Positions 1 through 9,216 of a stretch of DNA of 64,000 nucleotides are shown in pieces. The notes beneath the pieces were generated by a model. That model was not told the origin of the DNA. It did not search any database and worked only from the letters and a program-made list of their open reading frames with translations. This DNA is from an uncultured Spartobacteria bacterium. GTDB taxonomy: Bacteria; Verrucomicrobiota; Verrucomicrobiia; Chthoniobacterales; JAATET01. Made by a program: the position numbers and the translations under genes. The number at the start of each line of letters is the position of its first letter. Positions within the stretch are counted from its first letter, which is position 1. The stretch lies in the NCBI GenBank assembly GCA_937901895.1, contig CALGTD010000068.1:3130-67129 (forward strand), written 5' to 3'.

Positions 1-1
1 C

Positions 2-766
2 TCGGGCATCCAGTTTCAGGGACGGGACGGCCAGCTCCAGCATGCATGGACGACGAGCTGGGGGGTGAGCACGCGACTCATCGGCACGCTCATCATGGCG
101 CACGGCGACGACGACGGAGTGATTCTTCCCCCCCGTGTGGCCCCGTCGCAGGTGGTCATCCTGCCAATCACTCCCAAGCCGGAAACACGCGATGCCGTTC
201 TCGACGCCGCGCGCAAACTTGCGGCGGAGCTGCGCACGCAGACGTTCTGCGGAGAGCCGCTGCGTGTGGAGGTGGACGAGCGCGACATCGGTGGCGGCGT
301 GAAAAACTGGGAGTGGATCAAGCGTGGCGCGCCGATTCGCATCGAGATCGGACCGCGTGATCTCGAAAGTGGATCGCTCGCCCTCGCCCGACGCGACCTG
401 CCGCCGAAGCAGAAGGAGTTTTTCCCGCAAGCCGAGGCCGCTTCGCGCGTGCCGGGAATCCTCGGAGAAATCCAGGCTACATTGCTGGCCCGGGCCACCG
501 AGTTTCGCGACGCGCATACCCGCGTGATCAACTCGAAGGAGGAATTCTACGCGTGGTTCACGCCGACGAACCCACAGAAACCCGAGGCGCACGGCGGCTT
601 CGCGCTCGCGCATTGGAACGGCAGCGCCGAGGTCGAGGCGAAGATCAAGGAAGACCTCAAGGTGACGATTCGCTGCATTCCATTTGACAGGGACGCGGAG
701 CCCGGAACGTGCATCTTCACCGGCGGACCGAGCCGGCAGCGCGTTGTTTGGGCGAAGTCGTATTGA
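2..766 (+). CDS. proS: Prolyl-tRNA synthetase, C-terminal part (gene runs off the left edge)
   Basis: The open frame enters from the window edge and codes for the end of a class II prolyl-tRNA synthetase, which charges tRNA-Pro with proline. The motif-3 segment TSWGVSTRLIG followed by MAHGDDDG is characteristic, and after it come the anticodon-binding domain and a C-terminal zinc-like domain with a CIFTGGPS segment and terminal Tyr. That C-terminal extension marks the archaeal/eukaryote-like (type 3) ProRS rather than the long bacterial type with an editing insertion. The N-terminal half lies outside the window. It is convergent with kdsB, 21 nt away. Confidence 0.95.
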   Translation, partial: SGIQFQGRDGQLQHAWTTSWGVSTRLIGTLIMAHGDDDGVILPPRVAPSQVVILPITPKPETRDAVLDAARKLAAELRTQTFCGEPLRVEVDERDIGGGVKNWEWIKRGAPIRIEIGPRDLESGSLALARRDLPPKQKEFFPQAEAASRVPGILGEIQATLLARATEFRDAHTRVINSKEEFYAWFTPTNPQKPEAHGGFALAHWNGSAEVEAKIKEDLKVTIRCIPFDRDAEPGTCIFTGGPSRQRVVWAKSY

Positions 767-787
767 CCGAACGCGGACGCCCGTCCG

Positions 788-1537
788 TCAGCGACGCAGC
801 GCCCTCTCGGCCTCGGCAAGATCCTCAGGCGTGTCCACGCCGATGCTTCGGCGCTTCGTGACAACGAGACGGATGCGCGCACCCATCTCAAGCGCCCGAA
901 GTTGCTCGAGCTTCTCGGCCTGCTCGAGCGGCGTCGGCTTCCATTTCACAAACTGCAGCAGGAACCTCCGCCGGTAGGCGTAGATGCCAAGATGGTGAAG
1001 AAACACAGGGCCGGTGATTCGTGATCCTGCGCCGCCCACCGCGTCACGCACGAAGGGAATCGGACTACGGGAAAAATACAGGGCGTTGCCGAGACGGTCG
1101 GCAACGACCTTCACGTTGTTCGGATTCGCCACGGCGGCGGGATCCGTGAACGGCGTGGCCGCAGTGACCATTTCGGAGCGCGGATGAAGTTCCATTTCCC
1201 CCACCAGTCGATCGATCAACCGAGGCTCGATCGTCGGCTCGTCGCCCTGCACATTGACGATGACGGATACTCCGCGCAGCTTCGCCGCCACTTCACCGAG
1301 CCGGTCGGATCCGCTGGGATGATCGGGCGAGGTCACCGAGACCTCCGCCCCAAAATCGAATGCTGCCTCAGCGATCCGCATGTCGTCCGTCGCCACGATC
1401 ACGCGATCGAGTCTGCGCGCCCGCAGGCATCGCTCCCACACATGTCGCACGAGCGGTTTGCCACCCAGCATCGCGAGCGGCTTGCCCGGAAACCGAACGG
1501 AGGCCCAGCGGGCCGGAATGATCGCTACGGCAGGCAT
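788..1537 (-). CDS. kdsB: 3-deoxy-manno-octulosonate cytidylyltransferase (CMP-Kdo synthetase)
   Basis: This enzyme activates Kdo with CTP to give CMP-Kdo, the donor for the inner core of lipopolysaccharide; it acts in the cytoplasm. The 249-residue length is normal for KdsB. The N-terminus carries the nucleotide-binding signature IIPARWASVRFPGKPL, followed by the ATDD and HPSGSDR segments and VNVQGDEP, all typical of the family. It lies 7 nt downstream of gmhB on the same strand, so the two LPS-precursor genes are probably co-transcribed. Its presence indicates an LPS-bearing Gram-negative host. Confidence 0.95.
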   Translation of the reverse strand: MPAVAIIPARWASVRFPGKPLAMLGGKPLVRHVWERCLRARRLDRVIVATDDMRIAEAAFDFGAEVSVTSPDHPSGSDRLGEVAAKLRGVSVIVNVQGDEPTIEPRLIDRLVGEMELHPRSEMVTAATPFTDPAAVANPNNVKVVADRLGNALYFSRSPIPFVRDAVGGAGSRITGPVFLHHLGIYAYRRRFLLQFVKWKPTPLEQAEKLEQLRALEMGARIRLVVTKRRSIGVDTPEDLAEAERALRR

Positions 1538-1544
1538 CGTCGAA

Positions 1545-2102
1545 TTATCGAATGTGCCGGTTTAAAATCCACTCCAGAGCTTGCGCGGCGTCTTCAGCCT
1601 CAAAATCCGCCCCACAGCCGGCGTGCTGTGCTCCATACCCCGAGCGCACGAGGATCGATCGCATTCCGGCCCGATGCCCGCATTCGACATCCGCAGGCTT
1701 GTCGCCAATGAACCAGCTGCGACGGACGTCGATTCCGAAGTCCCTCGCCGCCTCCTCCACCATTCCAATGTCGGGCTTGCGTCTCCGGGACGCCTGCGAC
1801 GGTTCGTCAGGGCAAAAATACGTGCCATCGATCTGCCCGTCGAGCTGCCTCAGGAGTTCGACCTGCACCGCCTCGTATTCAGCAGGCGAAACGATTCCGC
1901 GCCCGATGCCACTTTGATTGGTGATAATCACTGCAAACCAGCCTGCCTTGCGCAACTCCTCCAAACGCGACGTGATGCCGGGAATGACGCGGACATCCCG
2001 GGGATCCCGGCAGTAGTGAACCTCCTCCATCAACGTGCCGTCCCGGTCCAGAAACACAGCCGGCCGCAGCCCAGACGGAGAATGGCTCGCAGGAAAAGTC
2101 AT
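1545..2102 (-). CDS. gmhB: D-glycero-D-manno-heptose 1,7-bisphosphate 7-phosphatase (HAD family)
   Basis: HAD-superfamily phosphatase that removes the 7-phosphate from heptose bisphosphate on the way to ADP-heptose for LPS. Motif I (FLDRDGT, Asp19 and Asp21), motif II (TNQSGIGRG), RRKP at 107-110 and motif IV (FIGDKPADVE) are all present. I start at the ATG at 2102, giving 185 aa, because the open frame upstream has no family similarity. The zinc loop usual in GmhB (C-x-H ... C-x-C before RKP) is mostly lost: only Cys97 remains, with Asp at the His position. It heads a gmhB-kdsB pair. A related HAD phosphatase with another sugar substrate is a lesser possibility. Confidence 0.85.
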   Translation of the reverse strand: MTFPASHSPSGLRPAVFLDRDGTLMEEVHYCRDPRDVRVIPGITSRLEELRKAGWFAVIITNQSGIGRGIVSPAEYEAVQVELLRQLDGQIDGTYFCPDEPSQASRRRKPDIGMVEEAARDFGIDVRRSWFIGDKPADVECGHRAGMRSILVRSGYGAQHAGCGADFEAEDAAQALEWILNRHIR

Positions 2103-2313
2103 CGGCGCAAAGAAGCCCCAGAAATGGCACCCGGCAAAACCGGAAGTCAAATCCCGTTTCCCCGGCGGGGGGACACATTCGAGGACTTCATGAAGACAAA
2201 TGCTTGTTCCCGGCCGGGCGGTCGAGTCTGATATCCGGTGATTTGGAGCCATCCCCAGACTGTCGCCAAGATGGTCAAATCGGGACTCTTCAGTTTTTGA
2301 AACTCTTCCCAAC

Positions 2314-3693
2314 GTGCGCACCACGAACGCCTCGCCCCCTACCGGCAACCGTCGCGGGCGCGCATGGTTGCACGCATGCGCAGTTCTCGGAGGCATCTAC
2401 TCCATCGCCGGACTTAGCGCCCAGAGCATTACCCCTCTCCAACTCGACACCACCTATGGAACGCTTCCCGAAGGACGCAGCTCCTCGGGCGGATGGCGAA
2501 CACCCTCCCGACAGATAACGAGCCAGCCTTCAGGAGGGACCATACGGATCGGCCCGGCATCCATGGCTTTGGCCCTGGGGCTCGAGGTCGCCTACAATAC
2601 GAACATCAATGCCTCGGGGATCGACCCCATCGGCGACATCAGTCTCACTCCGCGGTTTTCCATCGGAGTCCACTGGCCCATCACACGCCAGAACGAACTC
2701 CATTTTCAGCTCGGCCTTCAATACCGCAGATATCTGTTTCACCCGGATTACAGCTTAAACCGGTTCATCATCGACCCCGGCACGCTTCTGGAATACCGCG
2801 TGTTTACCGGTGACTTCGTCTTCACCATCTACGACGTCCCCGCGATCTATACCGAGCCAGACAACGATCCCGGAATCTTCAACACGGTCAACTTCCAGCA
2901 ACTCCAGAACACCGCCGGCATTTCCATTCACCACAACCTCAATAAGCTCGTCACCACCCTCGGCTTTGAACGCGTCGACACCCGCTCGCTGTCCGGCACC
3001 TATGAATCCAATAACGGCGTCTCTTATCGCGTCTACGGAACCACGTTTTATTCCGTAACCCCAACCACCCGCATCGGGGTTCGTGGAGTTCTTTCGACCA
3101 GAGATTACACAAACAACACACTCAATAATTACGTCTCCACACTCGCAGGCGCAGTCATCACCGGCTCAATCACCCCACTGACGTCGTATCACGTCGAAAT
3201 GGGAATCCAGAGCGCCTCTTACTCCGCAACCGGCAAACCCGAAAGCGAGCTGACCTTCACCGAAGTCGACGGGTTCAACGAGAATGTGAGAGGCACCTTG
3301 GGTGGCGGCAACTACGTCCAGCCATATTTCAGAATCGGAATTTCCAGCCAGCTCACCCGACACATCCAGCATTCGGCGTCCTTCGTCCGCGAAGCTGAAC
3401 CATCCTCAGTCTCGAACTACACGGAGCAGAATACCATCGCTTACAATGTCGACTGGAGGCTCAATCGAGTCGCAACCCTCGCTCTGTATGGCGGGTATAC
3501 CCTTGGACAAATTTCCAGTTCGACGACCCCTATCGACTACTGGCAGCTAAATCTTCGGTCCCGTCTCTCTCTGGAGATCACTCGTGACACCAACCTTGCT
3601 TTCTTCTATGATTATTTGGTCAATGACTTGGCCGTATCCAATGGCAGCTACGATCGCTCGCGTTTTGGGGTGTCGCTTGGCTGGACGTTTTAA
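2314..3693 (+). CDS. Outer-membrane beta-barrel protein of the exopolysaccharide locus
   Basis: A 459-residue exported protein. The N-terminus has a basic stretch, a hydrophobic segment (WLHACAVLGGIYSIAGL) and a likely cleavage after SAQ. The rest alternates polar and hydrophobic residues in strand-like blocks, rich in Tyr, Thr and Asn, and ends in Phe (SLGWTF), the usual terminal residue of outer-membrane barrels. It resembles the putative beta-barrel porin family often found beside exosortase/EPS genes, and it is the first + strand gene of the locus, just before the Wza-like gene. Translation seems to start at a GTG with no clear Shine-Dalgarno. A role in polymer passage or anchoring is inferred from position. 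Confidence 0.75.
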   Translation: MRTTNASPPTGNRRGRAWLHACAVLGGIYSIAGLSAQSITPLQLDTTYGTLPEGRSSSGGWRTPSRQITSQPSGGTIRIGPASMALALGLEVAYNTNINASGIDPIGDISLTPRFSIGVHWPITRQNELHFQLGLQYRRYLFHPDYSLNRFIIDPGTLLEYRVFTGDFVFTIYDVPAIYTEPDNDPGIFNTVNFQQLQNTAGISIHHNLNKLVTTLGFERVDTRSLSGTYESNNGVSYRVYGTTFYSVTPTTRIGVRGVLSTRDYTNNTLNNYVSTLAGAVITGSITPLTSYHVEMGIQSASYSATGKPESELTFTEVDGFNENVRGTLGGGNYVQPYFRIGISSQLTRHIQHSASFVREAEPSSVSNYTEQNTIAYNVDWRLNRVATLALYGGYTLGQISSSTTPIDYWQLNLRSRLSLEITRDTNLAFFYDYLVNDLAVSNGSYDRSRFGVSLGWTF

Positions 3694-4384
3694 GACACTC
3701 GGCGGCATTGTTGGCTGTGCGTTGGTTGCGTGTTTGAGCGGCTGCACGGCCGGGAGTGGAAGCACCGCACACGAGGCGTTTTCGCCTCCGGGAGTTGCGG
3801 CACCAAAGGCGGCATCCTCGGCCGAGTTTTCGGCTCCCGCCCGGTCCATGGAGCGTCTCGACAACCGGCGTCCACTCTCGGTCGGTGACACGGTCAGTTA
3901 TCAGATCGTCGAGGAGCGCGAGGCACCGGTAAATCTCGAGGTCGCCTCGTCCGGCGAAATCGAAGTCCCTTTGGTCGGCCGGGTTCCTGCCGCGGGCCGC
4001 ACGCCGAAGGCGGTCGCCTATGCGATCAAGGCGGAACTGGAGAAGGAACTCTACAAGAAGGCAACCGTCATCGTCGCTCTGCAGTCCGAAACGACCAGGC
4101 CCGAGGGAACCTTCTACGTCACGGGCCAAGTGCAAAGCCAGGGCCCGCAGGAAATCCCCCGGGGTGAGGAAATAACGGTGGCTCAGGCGATTCTTCGCGC
4201 TGGCGGCTTTGCCGATTTTGCCGACAAACGCCGCGTCACGGTGGTTCGCAGGAATCCCGACGGCTCGATTGTTCGGACCGTCGTGGACGTGAAGGACGTT
4301 CTCGAAAAAGGCCATCTCGACAAGGACATCGTCCTGCAGCCGGGAGACTACGTGTTCGTCCGCGAGCGAATGTTCAACTTCTAG
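3641..4384 (+). CDS. Polysaccharide export lipoprotein, Wza-like (Poly_export/SLBB)
   Basis: Periplasmic/outer-membrane export component. From the ATG at 3641 the 247-residue product begins with a lipoprotein signal whose lipobox is LSGC (Cys35). It continues with a polysaccharide-export domain (LSVGDTVSYQIVEE, SSGEIEVPLVGRV, GRTPKAVAYAI) and one SLBB-like domain (FYVTGQVQSQGP ... VLQPGDYVFVRERMF). The start overlaps the end of the barrel gene by about 50 nt; TTG codons at 3665 or 3677 are alternatives that reduce the overlap. The following kinase gene begins 2 nt after its stop. It is shorter than E. coli Wza, as expected for the GumB-like class. Confidence 0.88.
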   Translation: MAATIARVLGCRLAGRFKTLGGIVGCALVACLSGCTAGSGSTAHEAFSPPGVAAPKAASSAEFSAPARSMERLDNRRPLSVGDTVSYQIVEEREAPVNLEVASSGEIEVPLVGRVPAAGRTPKAVAYAIKAELEKELYKKATVIVALQSETTRPEGTFYVTGQVQSQGPQEIPRGEEITVAQAILRAGGFADFADKRRVTVVRRNPDGSIVRTVVDVKDVLEKGHLDKDIVLQPGDYVFVRERMFNF

Positions 4385-4386
4385 CC

Positions 4387-6507
4387 ATGAGCAACGCTCG
4401 ATCTCTCCCCAGCCCCACCGATCGCGCCCTGCGTTACGAACCGGAACGCACCGAGGCATTTCGCACGAAGTTCCTGCGCTACCGGAAGGTCTTCCAGGGC
4501 TTCTGGTGGATTCCCGCGCTGACCATCAGCATCGGTCTCGTCGTGCAGGCATGGCAGGCGATCACCCAGCCCATTACCTATCAATCGACCGCCCGCATTG
4601 TCGTGAGCGGGACGATTGCCCTGCCGGATGGCAGGCTTTTCAACGAGGAAGCCGTGAACTTCTTCGGCACGCAGGTGGAACTGATGCAGAGTGCCGAGGT
4701 TCGCCAGCGGGCCGCGAAACGCGTGCAATCCCTCCGGCCGGACCTCACTCCAGTGCCGGTCTCCGTCTCCGTCGCACAAATCCCCCAAACCTCCATTTTC
4801 CAGCTCACTGCGACCGGATCGCACCCGGAATACGTCCGCGCCTATCTCGACGCGCTGATGGAGGAGTATATCGCCGTCCGGCGGGGGATTTTTTCCGAAA
4901 AATCCCAAAGCACGCTCACCGCCATCACCAGTGAACTCTCGCGCCTCGAGGCCGATCTGCAGAAAAGCGAAAACGCCCTGCTCGATTGGCAGAAGAACAA
5001 CAACATCGTTTTCCTCAAGGACGACGGCGCCAGCGTGGGCAACCACCTCACAGCGCTGAACCTTCAGCTCGCCAGGCTCGAGACCGAATACAATCTCCTC
5101 TCCCAGCTCTCCGTGGAGCAAAACCTCGATCGCTCCGCCATCGAGACGGTTCAAAACCTCGTGGATCCCACGGTGCGCGATACTCCGGCCAGCGGCGTGA
5201 TCATGCAGAACAGCGGGATCACCACCCGATACGCCGAGGCAAAACAGCGGATTTCGCTGCTGGAAGCCCAGCTTCAGGAGCTCCTCATGGTGCGCGGCAG
5301 CACACACCCGAAAGTCGTCGAAACGCAGGAGCAGATCGCCGCCCAGAAAAAACTCATGGATCTCTACCGCCAGCAGGCGCTCGAGCACTTCCAGTCCCAA
5401 CGCGAATCGATCAAGGTCCAGATCGAGAACACAAAGGAGCAGATAGCCAAGTGGGAGGCACGCGCACTCGAGATCAGTGCACAGATGGGCGAATACGAAA
5501 CGCTCACCTCGAAGGTGGCACGGCAAAAGAGTCTCTACGACCGGTTGCTGCTGAGTGTGCAGAGTGTGGATGTGAACGCCAGCATCCAGCAGGACATCAT
5601 TTCCATCATGGAGCGCGCCACGCAGCCTCGCGAACAGAGCGCCCCGCTCGCCCGCGACCTTGCCACCGGAGCCTTGCTCGGTGCGATTGTCGGCGGCGCG
5701 ATCCTGTTCCTCATCGGCGTGTTCGATGACCGGATCATGTCGGTGTCCGAGCTTCAAAGCCTGGTCGAGGAGGAGGTCGTCGGCATCATCCCGCATGTCA
5801 GCGAAGGCCGGCAAATTCTGCGGCTCGACAACGAAGACCTGCCTCTGCTCGTCGAGGCGTTCAAAAAGCTCCGCTCGTGGCTGCTGTTCACGCCGCGCGA
5901 GAGCCGCCCGCCGAAGAACATTCTCATCACAAGCGCCGTTCCACAGGAGGGCAAATCGGTTGTCGCGACCAACCTCGCCGTTTCCCTCGCCTCCTCCGGC
6001 GCAAAGACGCTGCTTGTCGACGCCGACCTGCGGCGCGGCATCACTCACAAACTGTTCGAGATGGCCTCCAGTCCGGGCCTGGGAGAGGTGCTCAAAGGGG
6101 AACTGGATGCCGAGGACGCAATCACCCAGACCGACATCCCGAATCTCTGGCTGCTTCCCCGCGGACATTACGGTTCTCACGGCAGCGAGATTTCGTTCGC
6201 CGCCACGATCGACCATTTCCTCGTCACCGTCGCGCCGGACTACGACTACGTCATCTTCGACAGCTCGCCGATTCTCGCCGTCGACGAAACGAGCACCATT
6301 TCCGGAAAAATGGATGCCGTCCTGCTCGTCATGCGCTCGGGCTTCACAAGCTTGCGTCTTGCACGCAAGGCCGCTGCAATTCTTCTCTCCCGCCGCGAAA
6401 TCGTTGACGGAGTGGTCTACAACGGAGTCGACACCACGAGCGGCGACTACCCTGCCTACTACTACGACTACAACGCGCGGCCGGAGGAGACCGAAGTCCG
6501 GACCTGA
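4387..6507 (+). CDS. Chain-length determinant fused to BY-type tyrosine autokinase (Wzc/GumC-like)
   Basis: Inner-membrane regulator of polysaccharide polymerisation and export. It has a first membrane segment near residues 40-58, a Wzz-type periplasmic domain, a long coiled-coil stretch (about 175-400) and a second membrane segment (about 423-445). The cytoplasmic kinase has Walker A (SAVPQEGKS, 516-524), Walker A' (LLVDADLRR, 542-550) and Walker B (YVIFDSSP, 621-628). The C-terminus has a tyrosine cluster (Tyr688, 691-693, 695), the usual autophosphorylation site. It follows the Wza-like gene by 2 nt and overlaps the next gene at ATGA. Confidence 0.93.
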   Translation: MSNARSLPSPTDRALRYEPERTEAFRTKFLRYRKVFQGFWWIPALTISIGLVVQAWQAITQPITYQSTARIVVSGTIALPDGRLFNEEAVNFFGTQVELMQSAEVRQRAAKRVQSLRPDLTPVPVSVSVAQIPQTSIFQLTATGSHPEYVRAYLDALMEEYIAVRRGIFSEKSQSTLTAITSELSRLEADLQKSENALLDWQKNNNIVFLKDDGASVGNHLTALNLQLARLETEYNLLSQLSVEQNLDRSAIETVQNLVDPTVRDTPASGVIMQNSGITTRYAEAKQRISLLEAQLQELLMVRGSTHPKVVETQEQIAAQKKLMDLYRQQALEHFQSQRESIKVQIENTKEQIAKWEARALEISAQMGEYETLTSKVARQKSLYDRLLLSVQSVDVNASIQQDIISIMERATQPREQSAPLARDLATGALLGAIVGGAILFLIGVFDDRIMSVSELQSLVEEEVVGIIPHVSEGRQILRLDNEDLPLLVEAFKKLRSWLLFTPRESRPPKNILITSAVPQEGKSVVATNLAVSLASSGAKTLLVDADLRRGITHKLFEMASSPGLGEVLKGELDAEDAITQTDIPNLWLLPRGHYGSHGSEISFAATIDHFLVTVAPDYDYVIFDSSPILAVDETSTISGKMDAVLLVMRSGFTSLRLARKAAAILLSRREIVDGVVYNGVDTTSGDYPAYYYDYNARPEETEVRT

Positions 6508-7976
6508 TGAGTTCTGCTCCGCAAAGTCCGAGGCGCACTCCTGTCTCCCTGGCGGAATTTCTCGGCACCCCCCGGTTCTCCGCTCCGTCGCGAATCATTG
6601 GACGACATCGTATTTCGCGTTTTCTCAGCGGTCGCGAGGTCTGGAGCGTCTTCCTCCCGGCACTCGACTACATCGTTCTCCTTGCCGCCCTCGCGGTCAT
6701 CTCCGCGTCGTGGTTGCATGGATCGGGGGCTGAATTCCTGCAGTGGGAAAAGTTCCTCTCCACAAACGCGTATGTGCTCTCGATTCTCGTCACGATCGCG
6801 ATCGCCAACGGCTACCGTCCAAAGGAATACGTGCGCCGGCTTGGATTCGCGGCGGAATACGTTCTTTCCACGGTCGTCGGATCCGCCATTGGCCTCTTCG
6901 TCATTTACGCACTTTTCCCGGGCTCTCTCCGCCTCTCCCAGGAAAGCCGTGCGGTGCTCCTGCTCGGTGCCGGGGCCTCGCTCGTGCCGGGACTTGCTGT
7001 CCGAATCACGCTTGCCCGTATCCGCGACGCACTCGGTGAAAGTCGCCCGTTTCTCGTAATCGGAAAAGAGGAGGACGGGAAGAACTTCGCTTGGAGCTTC
7101 CAACGCACCGGCCTGCCGAATCCGCTTGTCTTCATCAATACCTCCGGGGCTGATGAAATCATTCTCGACGCACCTCCTCCCAACACGGTGAGGGAGTCGT
7201 TCGAAGGCATCATTCTCACCGGCCCCCTCGCCGCACTTCCTCCAGCCACAAAGGAATGGTTGCTCGATGCCCATACGGACGACATTCCCGTCTACACCCT
7301 CCGCAGTTTCTACGCCTCCGTGTGGAGACAAAGTCCGGTGCTCGACGGCAATCCCGACTGGATCTTCGAGCAGGATTTCCGGCTCGCGGAACGCTCCTAC
7401 TACCGAATCGTGAAACGCGTCTTCGATCTGCTTTCCTCGACCACCCTGCTCGTTCTCACGCTTCCGCTCCTTATTCTCACCGCGATCCTCATCAAGCTGG
7501 ACAGCCGGGGTCCCGTGTTCTTCTGCCAGGAGCGAGTGGGACGTCAGCGACGTGTCTTCAATCTCTACAAATTCCGCACCATGCACATTGGTGCGGAAGC
7601 CGGCCCGCTCTACACCGCGAAAAACGACCCCCGCATCACCCGGGTCGGAGCGTTGCTTCGACGCCTCCGCATCGACGAACTCCCGCAGCTAATCAACATC
7701 TGGCGTGGTGACATGAGCCTCATCGGCCCGCGTCCCGAGTGGAAGGTTCTCGTCGACACCTACGAACGCGAAATTCCCGGCTATCACCTGCGCCACCTCG
7801 TCAGCCCGGGCATCACCGGTTGGGCGCAACTCAACCACCCCTACGGGGAAAGCGTCGATGACACCGTCGAGAAGCTGAAGTTCGATCTTTACTACATTCA
7901 GTTTTATTCGCCTGTGCTCGACCTCGAGATCGTTCTAAAGACCATCGTCTCGATCATGCTCCTCAAAGGTCGCTGA
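6507..7976 (+). CDS. Exopolysaccharide polyprenyl glycosylphosphotransferase (WbaP/WcaJ-like)
   Basis: Transfers the first sugar-1-phosphate to undecaprenyl phosphate, which starts the repeat unit. The 489-residue product has several N-terminal membrane segments (about 50-175), a CoA-binding-like middle region and the bacterial sugar-transferase domain from about residue 300. That domain opens with KRVFDLLSS, a hydrophobic helix and GPVFFCQERVGR, and continues with LYKFRTM, RIDELPQLINIWRGDMSLIGPRP and PGITGWAQ, the catalytic core of this family. Its ATG overlaps the kinase stop (ATGA). Its 3' end overlaps the convergent glycosyltransferase gene by 14 nt. Which sugar is transferred cannot be told from sequence. 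Confidence 0.93.
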   Translation: MSSAPQSPRRTPVSLAEFLGTPRFSAPSRIIGRHRISRFLSGREVWSVFLPALDYIVLLAALAVISASWLHGSGAEFLQWEKFLSTNAYVLSILVTIAIANGYRPKEYVRRLGFAAEYVLSTVVGSAIGLFVIYALFPGSLRLSQESRAVLLLGAGASLVPGLAVRITLARIRDALGESRPFLVIGKEEDGKNFAWSFQRTGLPNPLVFINTSGADEIILDAPPPNTVRESFEGIILTGPLAALPPATKEWLLDAHTDDIPVYTLRSFYASVWRQSPVLDGNPDWIFEQDFRLAERSYYRIVKRVFDLLSSTTLLVLTLPLLILTAILIKLDSRGPVFFCQERVGRQRRVFNLYKFRTMHIGAEAGPLYTAKNDPRITRVGALLRRLRIDELPQLINIWRGDMSLIGPRPEWKVLVDTYEREIPGYHLRHLVSPGITGWAQLNHPYGESVDDTVEKLKFDLYYIQFYSPVLDLEIVLKTIVSIMLLKGR

Positions 7977-9216
7977 GTTCCGTCTGCACGGATTCCACGG
8001 CATCGCCTTCCAGCAACCGCTCGAATCGCGCAACCGCTGTGTCTTTCGGGCACCGTCGCGAAAGTTTCACGGCGTTTGCACCCCGCACTGCGCGATCCGA
8101 AGAATCCCGACTCCAGCGCTCCAAAGTATCCGCAAGCAAGGTCGCGTCGCCGTTTTCGACGACCTCACCGCAATCACATTCCCGAACCGCCAGTGCGACT
8201 TCGGATCGTTCCGGCCCGACAAACACAATCGGTCGCCCTGAAGCCGCCGCATCGTAAAGTTTGCTGGGCACGACCAGCGCCTCAAACTCGGGGCACTGCG
8301 TGACCAAGTGAACGTCCGCCGCGGCGAGCAGGGACGGAAAGCGCTCCCATGGCTGGCATGGAAGGAAATGGACGTTTCGCAATGCACGGCTCGCAACTTC
8401 GGTTCGCAACCAGCCGCCGCGTGGACCGTCTCCGACGATGCTGATCGCAATGTTCGCACCGCGCTTTTGAAGCACGTCCGCGGCATGGAGCAATGTGTCG
8501 AAATCGTGAACGATGCCCAGGTTTCCGGAATACATCGCCACCATCCGGGCGCCTTCACTGAGGATCCGGCGGTATTCCGCCACAGTTGTCTCATCCACGG
8601 GCAGCACGTCGATTCCCGACCAGTTCGAAATCACGCATGCACGAATACCGCGGCGCGCAAAGCGCTCCGCCATGCACCGCCCGATCGCCACCACCGCATC
8701 GCAGCGCTGCAACGCCGCGTTCGCAACCTCCTCCAGCATCCGGTGAACCGCGGATCCCTTCACCAGCACACCTCCCGCCACCGCCACCTCCGGATACACA
8801 TCCTGCGCCCAATGGACATGTCTGCATCCGCGAATCCTCGCAACGGCCGCACCCAGCGCGACGGACAGCGGCGGATCGGTGAGGGTCACAATGACATCCG
8901 GTCGCGGTATCCGGATCGCATTCCAGGCCAGCGCGCTCCATGCGCCGAGCAATCCGAGCAGCCGTCGCACAAACGAAGCACGCGAGAATCCGAGCCAGCC
9001 CACGCGAATGATTCTAACCGTTCCAACCACTTCCTCACGCGGCGCGGCGGTCGGAACTCGCGCGGCGAGAATCGTGACCTCGAAACGCTCCGCATCCAGT
9101 CCCAACGCTAGATCGAGGAGCAGTTTCCCCGCAGCCGAACGATCCGGAGGAACCGAGCGTTGGATGAAGGCGACGCGAACCCGACGCTTCCCCCCAGACT
9201 CACGAAATGTTGCCAT
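7963..9216 (-). CDS. Glycosyltransferase family 4 (WcaI/WbuB-like)
   Basis: A 417-residue GT-B glycosyltransferase. The N-terminal domain (FIQRSVPPDRSAAGKLL) and the C-terminal donor-binding domain (MYSGNLGIVHDFDTLL, LVVPSKLYDAAASGRPIVFVG) resemble WcaI/WbuB-type fucosaminyl/fucosyl transferases of EPS operons. It is the last gene of the 19-gene run and overlaps the acetyltransferase gene by 17 nt. The retaining mechanism is known for the family; the specific sugar is not determinable. The N-terminal MATFRESGGKRR segment is weakly family-like, so the true start could be a few codons downstream. Confidence 0.85.
   Translation of the reverse strand: MATFRESGGKRRVRVAFIQRSVPPDRSAAGKLLLDLALGLDAERFEVTILAARVPTAAPREEVVGTVRIIRVGWLGFSRASFVRRLLGLLGAWSALAWNAIRIPRPDVIVTLTDPPLSVALGAAVARIRGCRHVHWAQDVYPEVAVAGGVLVKGSAVHRMLEEVANAALQRCDAVVAIGRCMAERFARRGIRACVISNWSGIDVLPVDETTVAEYRRILSEGARMVAMYSGNLGIVHDFDTLLHAADVLQKRGANIAISIVGDGPRGGWLRTEVASRALRNVHFLPCQPWERFPSLLAAADVHLVTQCPEFEALVVPSKLYDAAASGRPIVFVGPERSEVALAVRECDCGEVVENGDATLLADTLERWSRDSSDRAVRGANAVKLSRRCPKDTAVARFERLLEGDAVESVQTELSDL

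Noticed and set aside
774..787. Short hairpin CGGAC/GTCCG between proS and kdsB
   Set aside because: Only 5 bp with no T tract on either strand; too weak for an intrinsic terminator.
1538..1560. GATAAT 6 nt before the kdsB start looks like a -10 box
   Set aside because: It falls on the last codons and stop of gmhB (CGA TAA), no good -35 box lies at 16-18 nt, and the genes are 7 nt apart, so co-transcription explains it better.
4381..6216. 611-codon open frame opposite the Wzc-like gene
   Set aside because: It is the antisense of a well-supported kinase gene and shows Asp/Gly/Leu/His-rich shadow composition without motifs.
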